Below, piece after piece: positions 42,000 through 51,757 of a stretch of DNA of 64,000 bases; position 1 is the first letter of the stretch; the number at the start of each line of letters is the position of its first letter. Made by a program: the position numbers and the translations under genes. The notes under the pieces were generated by a model that saw nothing but the letters and a program-made list of their open reading frames with translations, was not told where the DNA came from and did no database searches. This stretch comes from Campylobacteraceae bacterium. GTDB taxonomy: Bacteria > Campylobacterota > Campylobacteria > Campylobacterales > Sulfurovaceae. The stretch covers positions 1 through 64,000 of the forward strand of contig JALWDJ010000082.1 of NCBI GenBank assembly GCA_027014605.1, given 5' to 3'.

Positions 42000-44180
42000 T
42001 TATATGGCATTAATAATAGAGTTTAATGTAGCCGATGGACGCATAGCCTTCTCTGCCAACTCATCATTAGGTTTATAATATCCTCCAATATCAGCAGGCT
42101 TACCCTCAACAGCTAATAACTCTTCAATAATCTTAGCCTCATTCTCTTTAAGAGATTTTGCAATAGGAGTAAACTTATCTGCTAATTCAGAGTTAGAACC
42201 ATTTGCAAGTGCCTCAGCCCAATATAGTGCTAGATAGTAGTGAGAAGCTTTATTATCAGGCTCTCCAGCTTTTCTTGATGGTGCTTTATTATTATCAAGA
42301 TAACCCTCATTTGCCTTATCTAATGCCTCTGTTAGAGCTTGAAGTTTTTCATCAGAGTGTTTTCTTCCCAGAAATCTAAGTGACTCAGCTAGAGCTAAAA
42401 ACTCACCAAGGCTATCCCATCTTAAGTGACTCTCTTTTAAGAATTGGTCAACATGTTTAGGTGCACTTCCTCCAGCACCAGTCTCATATAGTCCACCACC
42501 AGCTAAAAGAGGAACTATAGATAACATTTTAGCAGATGTTCCAAGCTCTAAGATTGGATACATATCTGTTAAGTAGTCTCTTAAAACATTTCCTGTTACA
42601 GCAATAGTGTTTTTACCCTCTCTCACTCTTGCATTAGTAAATTTAGTAGCAGATGCAATATCCATAATCTGAATATCTAAACCGTCTGTATCAAATTCAG
42701 GAAGATATTTTTCTACTTTTTTAATCATCTGTGCATCATGAGCTCTTTTGCTATCTAGCCAGAAGATTGTAGGTACTTTTTCAATACTTGCTCTCTCAAC
42801 TGCTAGTCTTACCCAATCTTTGATTGGAATATCTTTTGCTCTACTCATTCTCCAAATATCACCAGCTTCTACATCAAAGCTCATTAACTCTGTTCCATCT
42901 TTAGCAGTAACAGTTACTTTTCCATCTTCTGCCATCTCAAAAGTTGTCGGATGAGAACCATACTCTTCAGCTTTTTGAGCCATAAGACCAACATTTGCTA
43001 CAGAACCCATAGTAGCCACATCAAATTGACCATTTCTTACACAATCTTTTAGCATCTCTTCATAAAAAAGTCCATAAGATGCATCAGGAATAACAGCAAC
43101 ACACTCTTTTGCATCACCATTTCTATTCCACTGTTTACCACCCTCTCTTACAACTACAGGCATAGATGCATCAATAATTACATCATTAGAGGCATTAAAG
43201 TTTGTTTGACCTTTGTCTGAATTTACCATTGCAATCTCAGGAGAATCAGCATCAACTACAGCTTTAAATGCAGCTAAAATTTCAGCCTCTTTTTCATGAC
43301 CTGCAATCTTCTTCTCAATATCAGATATACCAAGTCTAGCATTAACCCCCAGCTCTGCAAAAGTATTAGCATACTTTTCAAATACAGGAGCAAAAAATAC
43401 CTCTAATGCATGACCAAACATAATTGGATCAGAGACTTTCATCATAGTAGCTTTTAGGTGAATTGACCAGATAACACCCCTTTCTTTTGCTTCATCTATT
43501 GTTTTTTGAATAAATGCTCTAAGTTTTTTAACAGACATAAATGTACCATCAAGAATTTCACCATCTAGTGCATCTATTGTCTTTAACTCTTTACCATTTA
43601 GAGCAATAGTAACCTTTTGTGCTTTATCTATAGTTACAGATTGTTCATTTGAATAGAAATCTCCATCTCCATTCATATGTGCAACATAAGCTTTTGAGTT
43701 TTTGGCAAATGGCTTAAGTTTATGTGGGTGGTTTTGAGCAAACTTCTTAACAGCTTTTGCTGCTCTTCTATCTGAGTTTCCTTCTCTAAGAACAGGGTTA
43801 ACAGCTGAACCTAGACATGGATTATATTTGGCTCTAATTGCCTCTTCGTCAGGTGTTGAAGGGTTTTCAGGAAAATCTGGAATATCATACCCTTGAGATT
43901 GAAGTTCTGCAATACACTCTTTAAGCTGACCAATAGAAGCTGAAATATTTGGAAGTTTAATAATATTTGCATCTGGTTGATGTACTAATTTTCCTAACTC
44001 TGCTAAATTATCCTCTGCTAGATCCATTGCGGCAAGAACTCTTCCTGCTAATGAGATATCTGAAGTCTCAACAGTAACTCCTGCTGATTTTGTAAATGCA
44101 TTTACAATTGGTAACAATGAATAGGTAGCTAATGCTGGAGCTTCATCAATTTTTGACCATATAATTTTTGGTAATGACAT
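42000..44180 (-). CDS. icd: Monomeric NADP-dependent isocitrate dehydrogenase
   Basis: 726 aa; 'IIWSKIDEAPALATYSLLPIVNAF', 'DGDFYSNEQSVTI', 'GSHPTTFEMAEDG', 'GTSAKMLSIVPLLAGGGLYETGAGGSAPKHV'. Confidence 0.97.
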   Translation of the reverse strand: MSLPKIIWSKIDEAPALATYSLLPIVNAFTKSAGVTVETSDISLAGRVLAAMDLAEDNLAELGKLVHQPDANIIKLPNISASIGQLKECIAELQSQGYDIPDFPENPSTPDEEAIRAKYNPCLGSAVNPVLREGNSDRRAAKAVKKFAQNHPHKLKPFAKNSKAYVAHMNGDGDFYSNEQSVTIDKAQKVTIALNGKELKTIDALDGEILDGTFMSVKKLRAFIQKTIDEAKERGVIWSIHLKATMMKVSDPIMFGHALEVFFAPVFEKYANTFAELGVNARLGISDIEKKIAGHEKEAEILAAFKAVVDADSPEIAMVNSDKGQTNFNASNDVIIDASMPVVVREGGKQWNRNGDAKECVAVIPDASYGLFYEEMLKDCVRNGQFDVATMGSVANVGLMAQKAEEYGSHPTTFEMAEDGKVTVTAKDGTELMSFDVEAGDIWRMSRAKDIPIKDWVRLAVERASIEKVPTIFWLDSKRAHDAQMIKKVEKYLPEFDTDGLDIQIMDIASATKFTNARVREGKNTIAVTGNVLRDYLTDMYPILELGTSAKMLSIVPLLAGGGLYETGAGGSAPKHVDQFLKESHLRWDSLGEFLALAESLRFLGRKHSDEKLQALTEALDKANEGYLDNNKAPSRKAGEPDNKASHYYLALYWAEALANGSNSELADKFTPIAKSLKENEAKIIEELLAVEGKPADIGGYYKPNDELAEKAMRPSATLNSIINAI

Positions 44181-44287
44181 ATATCAATCCTTATGTGTAG
44201 TTTAATAGCATGAGTTTAGCAACTTTTTTTAAATAGGAGAATTAAACTCCATTTTACTAATAGCTCTATTTTTTATCTGTTTCTTTA

Positions 44288-44623
44288 CTACACAGATAGT
44301 TTTTTATCTCTTTTAATATTTTCAATTATAAAAATTGCTTTAGAAAATAGTCTATATAAATCTATATCCTTTCTACATATATCTTTATATCTCTCATAAG
44401 ATACAATTACTCTCTTAGCTCTATCTTTAGATTTTTCTCTATTTCTTTTTATATGCTCGAAAGCGATACTAGCATTAATCAACCCCTTTACAAGATTTTT
44501 TAGTGGATGGTTAGATTTTCTAAGTGGATGCCAAACCTCTTCTAATGTCTCATGTGCATCGAAATATTCTCTTTTTTTCAATAATCTAATATACTCTTTT
44601 AGTCCATCTTCTAAGTTTCTCAT
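44288..44623 (-). CDS. DUF309 family protein
   Basis: 'REYFDAHETLEEVWHPL...LVKGLINASIAFEH'. Confidence 0.8.
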   Translation of the reverse strand: MRNLEDGLKEYIRLLKKREYFDAHETLEEVWHPLRKSNHPLKNLVKGLINASIAFEHIKRNREKSKDRAKRVIVSYERYKDICRKDIDLYRLFSKAIFIIENIKRDKKLSV

Positions 44624-44680
44624 CTAATATATCCTTTTCTTATTTTATGGTATAATTTTATTCTTAAGAAAGGATTAATA

Positions 44681-45184
44681 ATGCATATAATTATAGTGCT
44701 AGTTATCTCATTTTATACACTCTTTGCAGATGGAGGACTGCTTAGAGTAGATTGGACAAATGTCTCTACTATAAAACAGAAGTTAAAAGTGATACCAAAA
44801 GAGTTAAGAGATAAGATAAAAAGTGTAACACTACCTGTATATCTACCAAACTACTATATAAATAGTAAAAATATAAAAGTTGTAGCAGATAAAAATTTTT
44901 ATGCTATTACAGTTTTTTTAAAAGGTGCTAGATTATTAGTTAGAGGAGATAGAACATATCAGATGGTAATAGAAGATAAAAAACATCGATTTAAGATAGA
45001 AAAACCATCTATAGATAAGATTATACATGCAGAGGGTATGGCTACAATAGATTTTCAAAGACATGGTATAGACTACTCAATGGTTTTAGAGTGTGATAAT
45101 CCAGATAGAGATAAGAGATGTAGAGAAGATAATTTTTTAAAAGATTTATATAGAAGATTATCTTTTATAGGTGGAAAAAAATGA
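44681..45184 (+). CDS. Hypothetical exported protein
   Basis: ORF with N-terminal signal-like segment, overlaps the next gene start. Confidence 0.55.
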   Translation: MHIIIVLVISFYTLFADGGLLRVDWTNVSTIKQKLKVIPKELRDKIKSVTLPVYLPNYYINSKNIKVVADKNFYAITVFLKGARLLVRGDRTYQMVIEDKKHRFKIEKPSIDKIIHAEGMATIDFQRHGIDYSMVLECDNPDRDKRCREDNFLKDLYRRLSFIGGKK

Positions 45185-45930
45185 GATATAAAATATCTAT
45201 CTTAATAGTTTTACTTCTCTTCTCAGGTTGTATTAAAAAATATCAATATAATGGAAATGAGTTAAAAAGATTTGTATATACACCTGCAGGAGTATTAGTT
45301 CCACCAAATAGTGGAAAAGGTAGATATGGAGATAACTATATATATGCTCCTAATATCCGTTTTCCTCTTGAGAAAGCTCCTGCTTATATAAATTCACAAG
45401 TCTATGGAGTTGGTGGTATGTATGGGAGGAGAGGTAATTTATGTGATAAGAGAAACTATCAATACCCATGGCATGATAACTATTGTGAAAAACGCTCATG
45501 GGCAATGCCTCTCTGTCCAGCAGGGAAGGGACATCAGGGAGTAGATATAAGAGCCTCAACTTGTGAAAATAGAAAATATTATGCAGTAGCAGTTGAAGAT
45601 GGAGTTATTAGCTATATTGGTAGATATAGCCTATATCTAAGAGGAGTTAGTGGTAGAACATATCGATATCTACATCTAGCTTCAGATAGTTTAAGAGTTA
45701 GAATTGGAGATAGAGTAAGAAGAGGGCAGAGATTAGGTTTAGTTTCAGATAATATGGGAGATACAAAAACATCTATCCACCTACATTTTGATGTAAAAGA
45801 GACTCTTCTAATTAATGGAAAACCACAAAGGGTATTTGTACCAATATATACATCATTAATAGATGCTTATAAGAGATTATTAAAAGGGCTAGTAACTGTT
45901 AAAACAAAAATTGTAGAAATATATAAATAA
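45181..45930 (+). CDS. M23-family peptidase (lipoprotein)
   Basis: Lipobox 'LLLFSGC', 'GHQGVDIRAS', 'YRYLHLASDSLRVRIGDRVRRGQRLGLVSDNM', 'SIHLHFDV'. Confidence 0.85.
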   Translation: MRYKISILIVLLLFSGCIKKYQYNGNELKRFVYTPAGVLVPPNSGKGRYGDNYIYAPNIRFPLEKAPAYINSQVYGVGGMYGRRGNLCDKRNYQYPWHDNYCEKRSWAMPLCPAGKGHQGVDIRASTCENRKYYAVAVEDGVISYIGRYSLYLRGVSGRTYRYLHLASDSLRVRIGDRVRRGQRLGLVSDNMGDTKTSIHLHFDVKETLLINGKPQRVFVPIYTSLIDAYKRLLKGLVTVKTKIVEIYK

Positions 45931-45933
45931 GTA

Positions 45934-45962
45934 TTGACATCTGTTATATATTATGTTAAAAT
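45934..45962 (+). promoter_or_regulatory. Sigma70-type promoter TTGACA-17 nt-TAAAAT
   Basis: Perfect -35 at 45934-45939; -10 TAAAAT at 45957-45962; followed by a non-coding structured region. Confidence 0.8.
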
Positions 45963-46019
45963 ATCCTTACCATAACAAATATAGGCAGATATATTTTATG
46001 AAATATGCATTAAGAGATA

Positions 46020-46230
46020 TTATGGTTTTGTGGAGTAAGATGGCTGAAATAAATCTAATCTGACACATATAAAACAGAGACCCATAGTCGGTATTATTTG
46101 ATAATTATATCATCAAGTCCCACCAATTCTGTAATACGATAGGAAAGGGAGATAAAGTAGGGAGCAAGGATTCTGCAAAAAGAACTTGCAATAAGCTTGA
46201 ATTAGCCTATGAAGTACCTACAAACGTCGC
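46020..46230 (+). ncRNA. ssrS: Candidate 6S RNA (approximate boundaries)
   Basis: No ORF; long-range closing stem (GTTTTGTGG 46025-46033 with CCTACAAAC 46217-46225; ATGGCT 46040-46045 with AGCCTAT 46204-46210), central open region, distal stem ACAGA (46074-46078)/TCTGT (46128-46132), small 3'-side hairpin GCAAG/CTTGC; promoter upstream and terminator downstream. Confidence 0.55.
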
Positions 46231-46257
46231 AAAATATTGAAGTTATAAATATTTTGC
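46229..46257 (+). terminator. Terminator hairpin GCAAAATATT / AATATTTTGC
   Basis: Perfect 10-bp stem (46229-46238, 46248-46257) followed by TATTTTAT. Confidence 0.7.
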
Positions 46258-46296
46258 TATTTTATAGCTTTATATAGATATTTATGGACGGAGACC

Positions 46297-47079
46297 ATGA
46301 TAATAGATACACACTGTCACTTAGATGACAATAGATATATAGATGATTTAGATGAGGTATTAAAAAGAGCTAAAGAGAGTGGAGTTACAAAATTTATAAT
46401 TCCAGGGGCAGACCCAAAGAGTTTAAGAAGAGCTGTAACACTTAGTCAAAATTATAAAGAGATATATTTTGCTGTTGGAGTTCACCCTTATGATGCAAAA
46501 GAGTATAAAAGAGAGTTTTTAGAGGAATTTATAACCCACCCTAAGTGTGTTGCAGTTGGTGAATGTGGATTAGACTACTATAGATTACCTAAAGATAGAG
46601 ATGAGATAAAAGAGCAGAAGAGACTTCAAAAAGAGGTGTTTATAGACCAAATAGAGTTAGCAAATAGATTTAATCTCCCTCTAATAGTTCATATTAGAGA
46701 TGCCTCTATTGACTCTTTAGATATATTAAAAGAGTATGCAGGAGATAAAGGAGGAGTACTACACTGCTATAATGCAAATGAGGAGTTACTTAAACTATCT
46801 AATAGTTTCTATTATGGTATTGGTGGAGTCTTAACCTTTAAAAACGCAAAAAAATTAGTTAAAGTCTATCCTAAAATCCCACAAAATAGACTTATTATAG
46901 AGACAGATGCTCCATATCTTACACCACATCCATATAGAGGAAAAAGAAATGAACCAAGTTATACTAGATTAGTGGCCTTTAAAATGGCAGAACTATCTGG
47001 CGTAGATGAGTCTATAATAGAGAATATTACATATAAAAATTCTCTAAAACTATTTGATAAAATAGAAAACAACATCTAA
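46297..47079 (+). CDS. tatD: TatD family metal-dependent hydrolase
   Basis: 'MIIDTHCHLDD', 'AVGVHPYDAKEY', 'VAVGECGLDYYR', 'IETDAPYLTPHPYRGKRNEPSY'. Confidence 0.94.
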   Translation: MIIDTHCHLDDNRYIDDLDEVLKRAKESGVTKFIIPGADPKSLRRAVTLSQNYKEIYFAVGVHPYDAKEYKREFLEEFITHPKCVAVGECGLDYYRLPKDRDEIKEQKRLQKEVFIDQIELANRFNLPLIVHIRDASIDSLDILKEYAGDKGGVLHCYNANEELLKLSNSFYYGIGGVLTFKNAKKLVKVYPKIPQNRLIIETDAPYLTPHPYRGKRNEPSYTRLVAFKMAELSGVDESIIENITYKNSLKLFDKIENNI

Positions 47080-47124
47080 CATCTCTATAGAAACACTAAA
47101 TATTAATTAAAATTAGATATTTTT

Positions 47125-47158
47125 ATATTTTATATAAAATATCTTTTATATAAAATAT
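47125..47158. repeat. 18-bp perfect palindrome ATATTTTATATAAAATAT plus tandem partial copy
   Basis: 47125-47142 palindrome; 15-bp TTTTATATAAAATAT repeated at 47128-47142 and 47144-47158. Confidence 0.7.
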
Positions 47159-47229
47159 AATTATTTATTTTAAGGTTTATTTTAAGTTTATATCCAATAT
47201 AATATTTATATATTATAAAAGGATTATAA

Positions 47230-48144
47230 ATGAAAAAAATCTTAATAATTTTAATATTTTTATATACTAGACTTTTTTCAAATATAGTAGAGGATTTCCC
47301 TGACCATAATTATGTATTAAATGAGTTTGGTATTGATGAAAGCTATATTTATGATAGAGATTTTCAGAATTTTGTATATAAGAATAGAAGAAAGTTCACA
47401 AAGATATTTATTAGAGCAATAAATCGTGGACAGTTAATAATCCCTACAATGAGAGAGATAATGTATCAAAAGGATATATCACCTCTTTTTATCTATCTAG
47501 CTATGGTAGAGTCTGCATTTAAGACTCATGCTATATCATCTTCATCTGCTGGTGGACTCTGGCAATTTGTAAAAGCAACAGCAATAGATGAACATTTAAT
47601 AGTAAATGACTATATCGATGAGAGATATGACCCTATAAAGGCTACTGTTAAAGCTATTGATTATCTATATAAAATTCATGATAGCTATTTAGGTAAATGG
47701 TATCTAACTGCTATGGCATATAATTGTGGTGCAGGTTGCGTTCAACAATCTATAGAGAAAGCAGGAACGGATAAATTATCTACTCTTATTAATCCTAATG
47801 CAAATTATATTAGAAAAGAGACAAGAGATTATATTAAAAAAATTTTACTTTTTGCTCTAATTGGAGAAAACTATCTCTTTAAAAGAGATGATAATTTAGG
47901 TGCAATAAAATATAAATTTGATTATGATATGATTACTCCTGTTAGAGTTAGAGATGGAGAAAGATTAGAAAATATAGCTTCTCTATTAAGAATGGATTAC
48001 TCTATTTTAAAAAAGATAAATCTACATTTAAAAAAGGATTTTGTACCACCTAATAGCAATGTTAGAGTAAATATACCAACTTCTCGATTATATATGTTTC
48101 GTACATTATATCAACAGAGACAAGCTTATAATATATATAGATAA
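47230..48144 (+). CDS. MltD-like lytic transglycosylase with LysM-like region
   Basis: 'PLFIYLAMVESAFKTHAISSSSAGGLWQF', 'LTAMAYNCGAGCVQQSI'. Confidence 0.9.
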   Translation: MKKILIILIFLYTRLFSNIVEDFPDHNYVLNEFGIDESYIYDRDFQNFVYKNRRKFTKIFIRAINRGQLIIPTMREIMYQKDISPLFIYLAMVESAFKTHAISSSSAGGLWQFVKATAIDEHLIVNDYIDERYDPIKATVKAIDYLYKIHDSYLGKWYLTAMAYNCGAGCVQQSIEKAGTDKLSTLINPNANYIRKETRDYIKKILLFALIGENYLFKRDDNLGAIKYKFDYDMITPVRVRDGERLENIASLLRMDYSILKKINLHLKKDFVPPNSNVRVNIPTSRLYMFRTLYQQRQAYNIYR

Positions 48145-48154
48145 AGGATGGATT

Positions 48155-48580
48155 ATGAAACTTAAAAATATTATGCTACTTTTTGCCACCATATTTATAG
48201 CAAGGAGCGAAGAGATAAGTCAAGATATTCATATTTATAATAAGAAAACAAGCTTTAATAATAGCTATAATAGACTCCCTATGTCAACACAAGTTTGTGT
48301 TGGAGATAGCTGTATGGCAAGTTTTGTAACATCTAAAAAAAAGAGGCTAAATTTAGTATCTATTCAAGTTGGAGCATTTAGACGATATGAAGGTGCAAAG
48401 ATATATGCACATAGATATGGAATATTAAGTAATAGATATAAGACTGTTATTAAAAATGGATTTAAATCCAATAGACCAATATATAGAGTTCAAATAGAGG
48501 GATTTTCTAATGAAGATGAAGCTAACGCATTTATTGAAAAATATCCTATATTATATGACTCTTTTTTAGTTAGTAGATAG
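48155..48580 (+). CDS. SPOR-domain protein
   Basis: 'NLVSIQVGAFRRYEGAKIYAHRYG...PIYRVQIEGFSNEDEANAFI'. Confidence 0.8.
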   Translation: MKLKNIMLLFATIFIARSEEISQDIHIYNKKTSFNNSYNRLPMSTQVCVGDSCMASFVTSKKKRLNLVSIQVGAFRRYEGAKIYAHRYGILSNRYKTVIKNGFKSNRPIYRVQIEGFSNEDEANAFIEKYPILYDSFLVSR

Positions 48581-48620
48581 ATTTTAATTTAATTTTAGCC
48601 AATATAGTTATAATATTGGC

Positions 48621-48932
48621 ATGAATAGAAATATAAAGAGACTAATCTTTTTTACTTCAATACTCCTTATAACTCTAATAGTAGAGATTATATATATAGA
48701 AAGTATAAGAGGATTAACTAAAGAGACTATTAAGAATAAGAGAGATTTTGTTAAAATCACAAAATCTCCAGACCTTGCAATATCTACAGAGAGTTTCTAT
48801 ATTCGACATAGAACTCTATCTAATATATCAGATATATGTAGAGAAGATAGCTCTTTAAGAGAGTATTTCCCCTCGACCTTTATCTATTCTTATTCACACA
48901 TCTTAAATCGAGGTTTTTATGAAAAAGATTAA
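48621..48932 (+). CDS. Small membrane-anchored hypothetical protein
   Basis: 103 aa with one N-terminal TM helix; 4-5 codon overlap with the FtsX gene. Confidence 0.6.
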   Translation: MNRNIKRLIFFTSILLITLIVEIIYIESIRGLTKETIKNKRDFVKITKSPDLAISTESFYIRHRTLSNISDICREDSSLREYFPSTFIYSYSHILNRGFYEKD

Positions 48933-50115
48933 GATAAATCTATATCTATTGGAGTTTTCAATAAATGCACTACTTAGAGCAAAAGCTAAAAATATATCTA
49001 TATTAGTTATATTTACTCTATTGGTTGCACTATTAAGTTCAATATTTTTTATTAGTAACTCTATTAGATATGAACTAGAGAGTGCAGTAGATAGTCTGCC
49101 TGAGATTATTGTTCAAAAGGTAAAGGGTGGAAGAGAGTATGATATAGAGATAGATAGAGTTGATAGTATCATTGCAATTAATGGAGTTAAGAGTGCCATA
49201 GCTAGAGTTTGGGGATATTACTACTTTGCAAATGCAGGTGTGAACTTCTCTATTATTGGGATAAATCAGTATGGAGAGCAGTATAAGAGTAATTTAGAGA
49301 GAATAACTAATAGAATAGACTTTGATGCTTTAGAAGCAAATAGTAGTATGTTAGTTGGAGTTGGTGTTAGAGATATTATGAAACAGAACTACTATAACAA
49401 CTATTTTAACTTTATTAAGCCAGATGGAAAACTAAAAAAGATGATATTAGCAGGGGTTTTTAAAGATGATACTATATTAGAGTCTAATGACATAATCTTA
49501 ATGAGCCAAAAAGATGCAAGAGAGATATTGGGATTATCCTCTTCTATGGCAACAGATATTGTAGTAAAGGTAGCTAATCCTAAAGAGCTATCTACTATTG
49601 CAGAGAAGATTAGATTTATATATCCAGATACAAGAGTAGTAACTAAAGATGATTTAAAGATAAGCTATAAAAATATATTTGACTATAAGAGTGGACTCTT
49701 TTTAGCTCTATTTACTATATCTCTATTTATATTTTTTATAATAGTATATGATAAGAGTAGTGGATTAAATAGTGAAGAGAAACGAGAGATAGGTGTATTA
49801 AGAGCTGTTGGTTGGAGTATTGATGATATTTTAAAAGAGAAGTTTTATGAGGCATCTATCATATCTATTATTTCATATCTATTGGGGGTAGTAGTAGCAC
49901 TTTTTTATGTATATATATTAAATGCACCTCTTTTAAGATATATATTTGAAGGATACTCAAAACTAAAAACACCATTTGAGTTACCTTTTACTTTTATATT
50001 AGATATAAGTACATTAGCTATAATATTCTTCTTATCTGTTCCAATATATATTGGAGCTACTATTATTCCAGCTTGGAGAGCATCATCTTTAGATGTTGAT
50101 GAGGTGATTAGATGA
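48919..50115 (+). CDS. FtsX/MacB-type ABC transporter permease
   Basis: N-terminal TM, large extracytoplasmic domain, 'EIGVLRAVGWSIDDILKEKFYEASIISIISYLLGVVVA', 'PAWRASSLDVDEVIR'. Confidence 0.88.
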   Translation: MKKIKINLYLLEFSINALLRAKAKNISILVIFTLLVALLSSIFFISNSIRYELESAVDSLPEIIVQKVKGGREYDIEIDRVDSIIAINGVKSAIARVWGYYYFANAGVNFSIIGINQYGEQYKSNLERITNRIDFDALEANSSMLVGVGVRDIMKQNYYNNYFNFIKPDGKLKKMILAGVFKDDTILESNDIILMSQKDAREILGLSSSMATDIVVKVANPKELSTIAEKIRFIYPDTRVVTKDDLKISYKNIFDYKSGLFLALFTISLFIFFIIVYDKSSGLNSEEKREIGVLRAVGWSIDDILKEKFYEASIISIISYLLGVVVALFYVYILNAPLLRYIFEGYSKLKTPFELPFTFILDISTLAIIFFLSVPIYIGATIIPAWRASSLDVDEVIR

Positions 50116-50765
50116 TAGTTTTAAAAAATATTACAAAAGAGTATGAGAGTATAATAGCTCTAAAAGATATAAACTTAAAGATAGATAGTGGAGATTTAGT
50201 TGTATTAAAAGGTGTTAGTGGAAGTGGAAAGAGTACAATTCTATCTCTTATAGCAGGTATTAACCGTCCAACGGTAGGAGAGGTTATTGTAGATAATAAG
50301 AGAGTATCTAAACTTCAAGATAGATTTGCTTCACTATATCGTAGAGAGAGTATAGGTTTTATTTTTCAGAGATATAATTTAATTCCAAATTTAACAGTAA
50401 GAGATAATATATTAACTCCTCTAATTCCGATTAATCTAAGGGAAGATGAGATTAATAAGAGATTAGATAGAGTATTGAAACAGTTTAATATAATAGAGAA
50501 GAGAGATATCGTTGTTAAAAACCTATCAGGTGGAGAGCAACAGAGAGTTGCAATAGCTAGAGCATTAATTAACAATCCAAAAGTTATAATTGCAGATGAG
50601 CCAACAGCAAATCTTGATGAGAAATTATCTCTAAGCTTTATAGATATAATAAAAAATCTAAAAGATAGAAAAAAGACAATAATTATAGCTACTCATGACC
50701 CTCTATTTTTTAATCTGGATATTATAGACAGATTAGTAGAGATAAGAAATGGAAAAATCTTATGA
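50112..50765 (+). CDS. LolD/MacB-type ABC transporter ATP-binding protein
   Basis: 'LKGVSGSGKSTILSLIAGI', 'FIFQRYNLIPNLTVRDN', 'NLSGGEQQRVAIARALINNPKVIIADEPTANLD'. Confidence 0.93.
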   Translation: MIVLKNITKEYESIIALKDINLKIDSGDLVVLKGVSGSGKSTILSLIAGINRPTVGEVIVDNKRVSKLQDRFASLYRRESIGFIFQRYNLIPNLTVRDNILTPLIPINLREDEINKRLDRVLKQFNIIEKRDIVVKNLSGGEQQRVAIARALINNPKVIIADEPTANLDEKLSLSFIDIIKNLKDRKKTIIIATHDPLFFNLDIIDRLVEIRNGKIL

Positions 50766-51721
50766 TATTAATACCCGAAGTAATATCTATTTTAATATTA
50801 AACACTCTCTTTTTTATATTTGCTACTATTGCATTTTTTCTATCTATAAAAATAGCTATCCATTGGGATTTTAATAAGAGTACAAAAGAGCAGTATAGAT
50901 TAGAAAAAGAGAGTTTTTTAGTATCTACAATTATAAAATATATATTTATCTTAAAAATTTCTTTATTTCTATTTTTTATATTTACACTAGATAAGATTTC
51001 AGACCTTATAACAGGTGCTATGTGTGCATCTGGTGTTATTACTGCTACTAGTTATGGGGTATATCTTTTAGCTATTAAGCTATTTAATATATATATATTT
51101 GGATTGTGGTTATCTATCTCATATCTTGATACAAAAAGAGAGGATTTACCATATACAAAGATAAAATTTGAACTATTTATAGTAGCATATCTATTTTTTA
51201 TTATAGAGTTGATACTTATGTGGCTAATGTTTAGTAGTATAGATATAGATAAGATAGTAAGCTGTTGTGGTACACTATTCTCATCTTCAGCTCAATCTCC
51301 AATAGGTGATATTATTAGAATAGAACCAACTATACTATTGACTATTTTTTATATAACTTCTCTACTTCTATTTATTTTTTATAAACATAGAATTAAATAT
51401 CTATTTGCAGTAACAAATATACTATTTATAATTATCTCTATTATAACTCTAATCTCTTTTTTTGGTACATATATATATGAGTTGCCAACACATCACTGTC
51501 CATTCTGCTTTTTACAAAAAGATTACTATTACATAGGCTATCTAATCTATACTCTTTTATTTATAGGCTCATTTAATGGATTAAACTCTGGAGTTATGGA
51601 GGTTTTAGGAGAAGATGCTTCTAATAGTTATAGATACTCTTTAATCTTTAATACTCTATATATAGTTTTAGTTACACTATATCCAATTAGCTACTATATA
51701 AAAAATGGAGTTTGGTTATAG
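50762..51721 (+). CDS. Polytopic membrane protein with CC and HHCPFC motifs
   Basis: Multiple TM helices; 'DKIVSCCGTLF' and 'LPTHHCPFCFLQKDYYY'. Confidence 0.7.
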   Translation: MILIPEVISILILNTLFFIFATIAFFLSIKIAIHWDFNKSTKEQYRLEKESFLVSTIIKYIFILKISLFLFFIFTLDKISDLITGAMCASGVITATSYGVYLLAIKLFNIYIFGLWLSISYLDTKREDLPYTKIKFELFIVAYLFFIIELILMWLMFSSIDIDKIVSCCGTLFSSSAQSPIGDIIRIEPTILLTIFYITSLLLFIFYKHRIKYLFAVTNILFIIISIITLISFFGTYIYELPTHHCPFCFLQKDYYYIGYLIYTLLFIGSFNGLNSGVMEVLGEDASNSYRYSLIFNTLYIVLVTLYPISYYIKNGVWL

Positions 51722-51757
51722 ATTTAGATATACTAACAGAAAAGGAAATATAATTAT

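Noticed and set aside
46020-46230. tmRNA, RNase P RNA or SRP RNA identity for the RNA before tatD
   Set aside because: No recognisable GGTTCGA/tRNA-like ends, no GAGGAAAGTCC-type RNase P core and no SRP tetraloop domain; 6S architecture fits better.
47101-47229. AT-rich palindromes before the lytic transglycosylase as a replication or phage element
   Set aside because: Simple A/T palindromes are expected by chance in such an AT-rich intergenic region; recorded only as a repeat.
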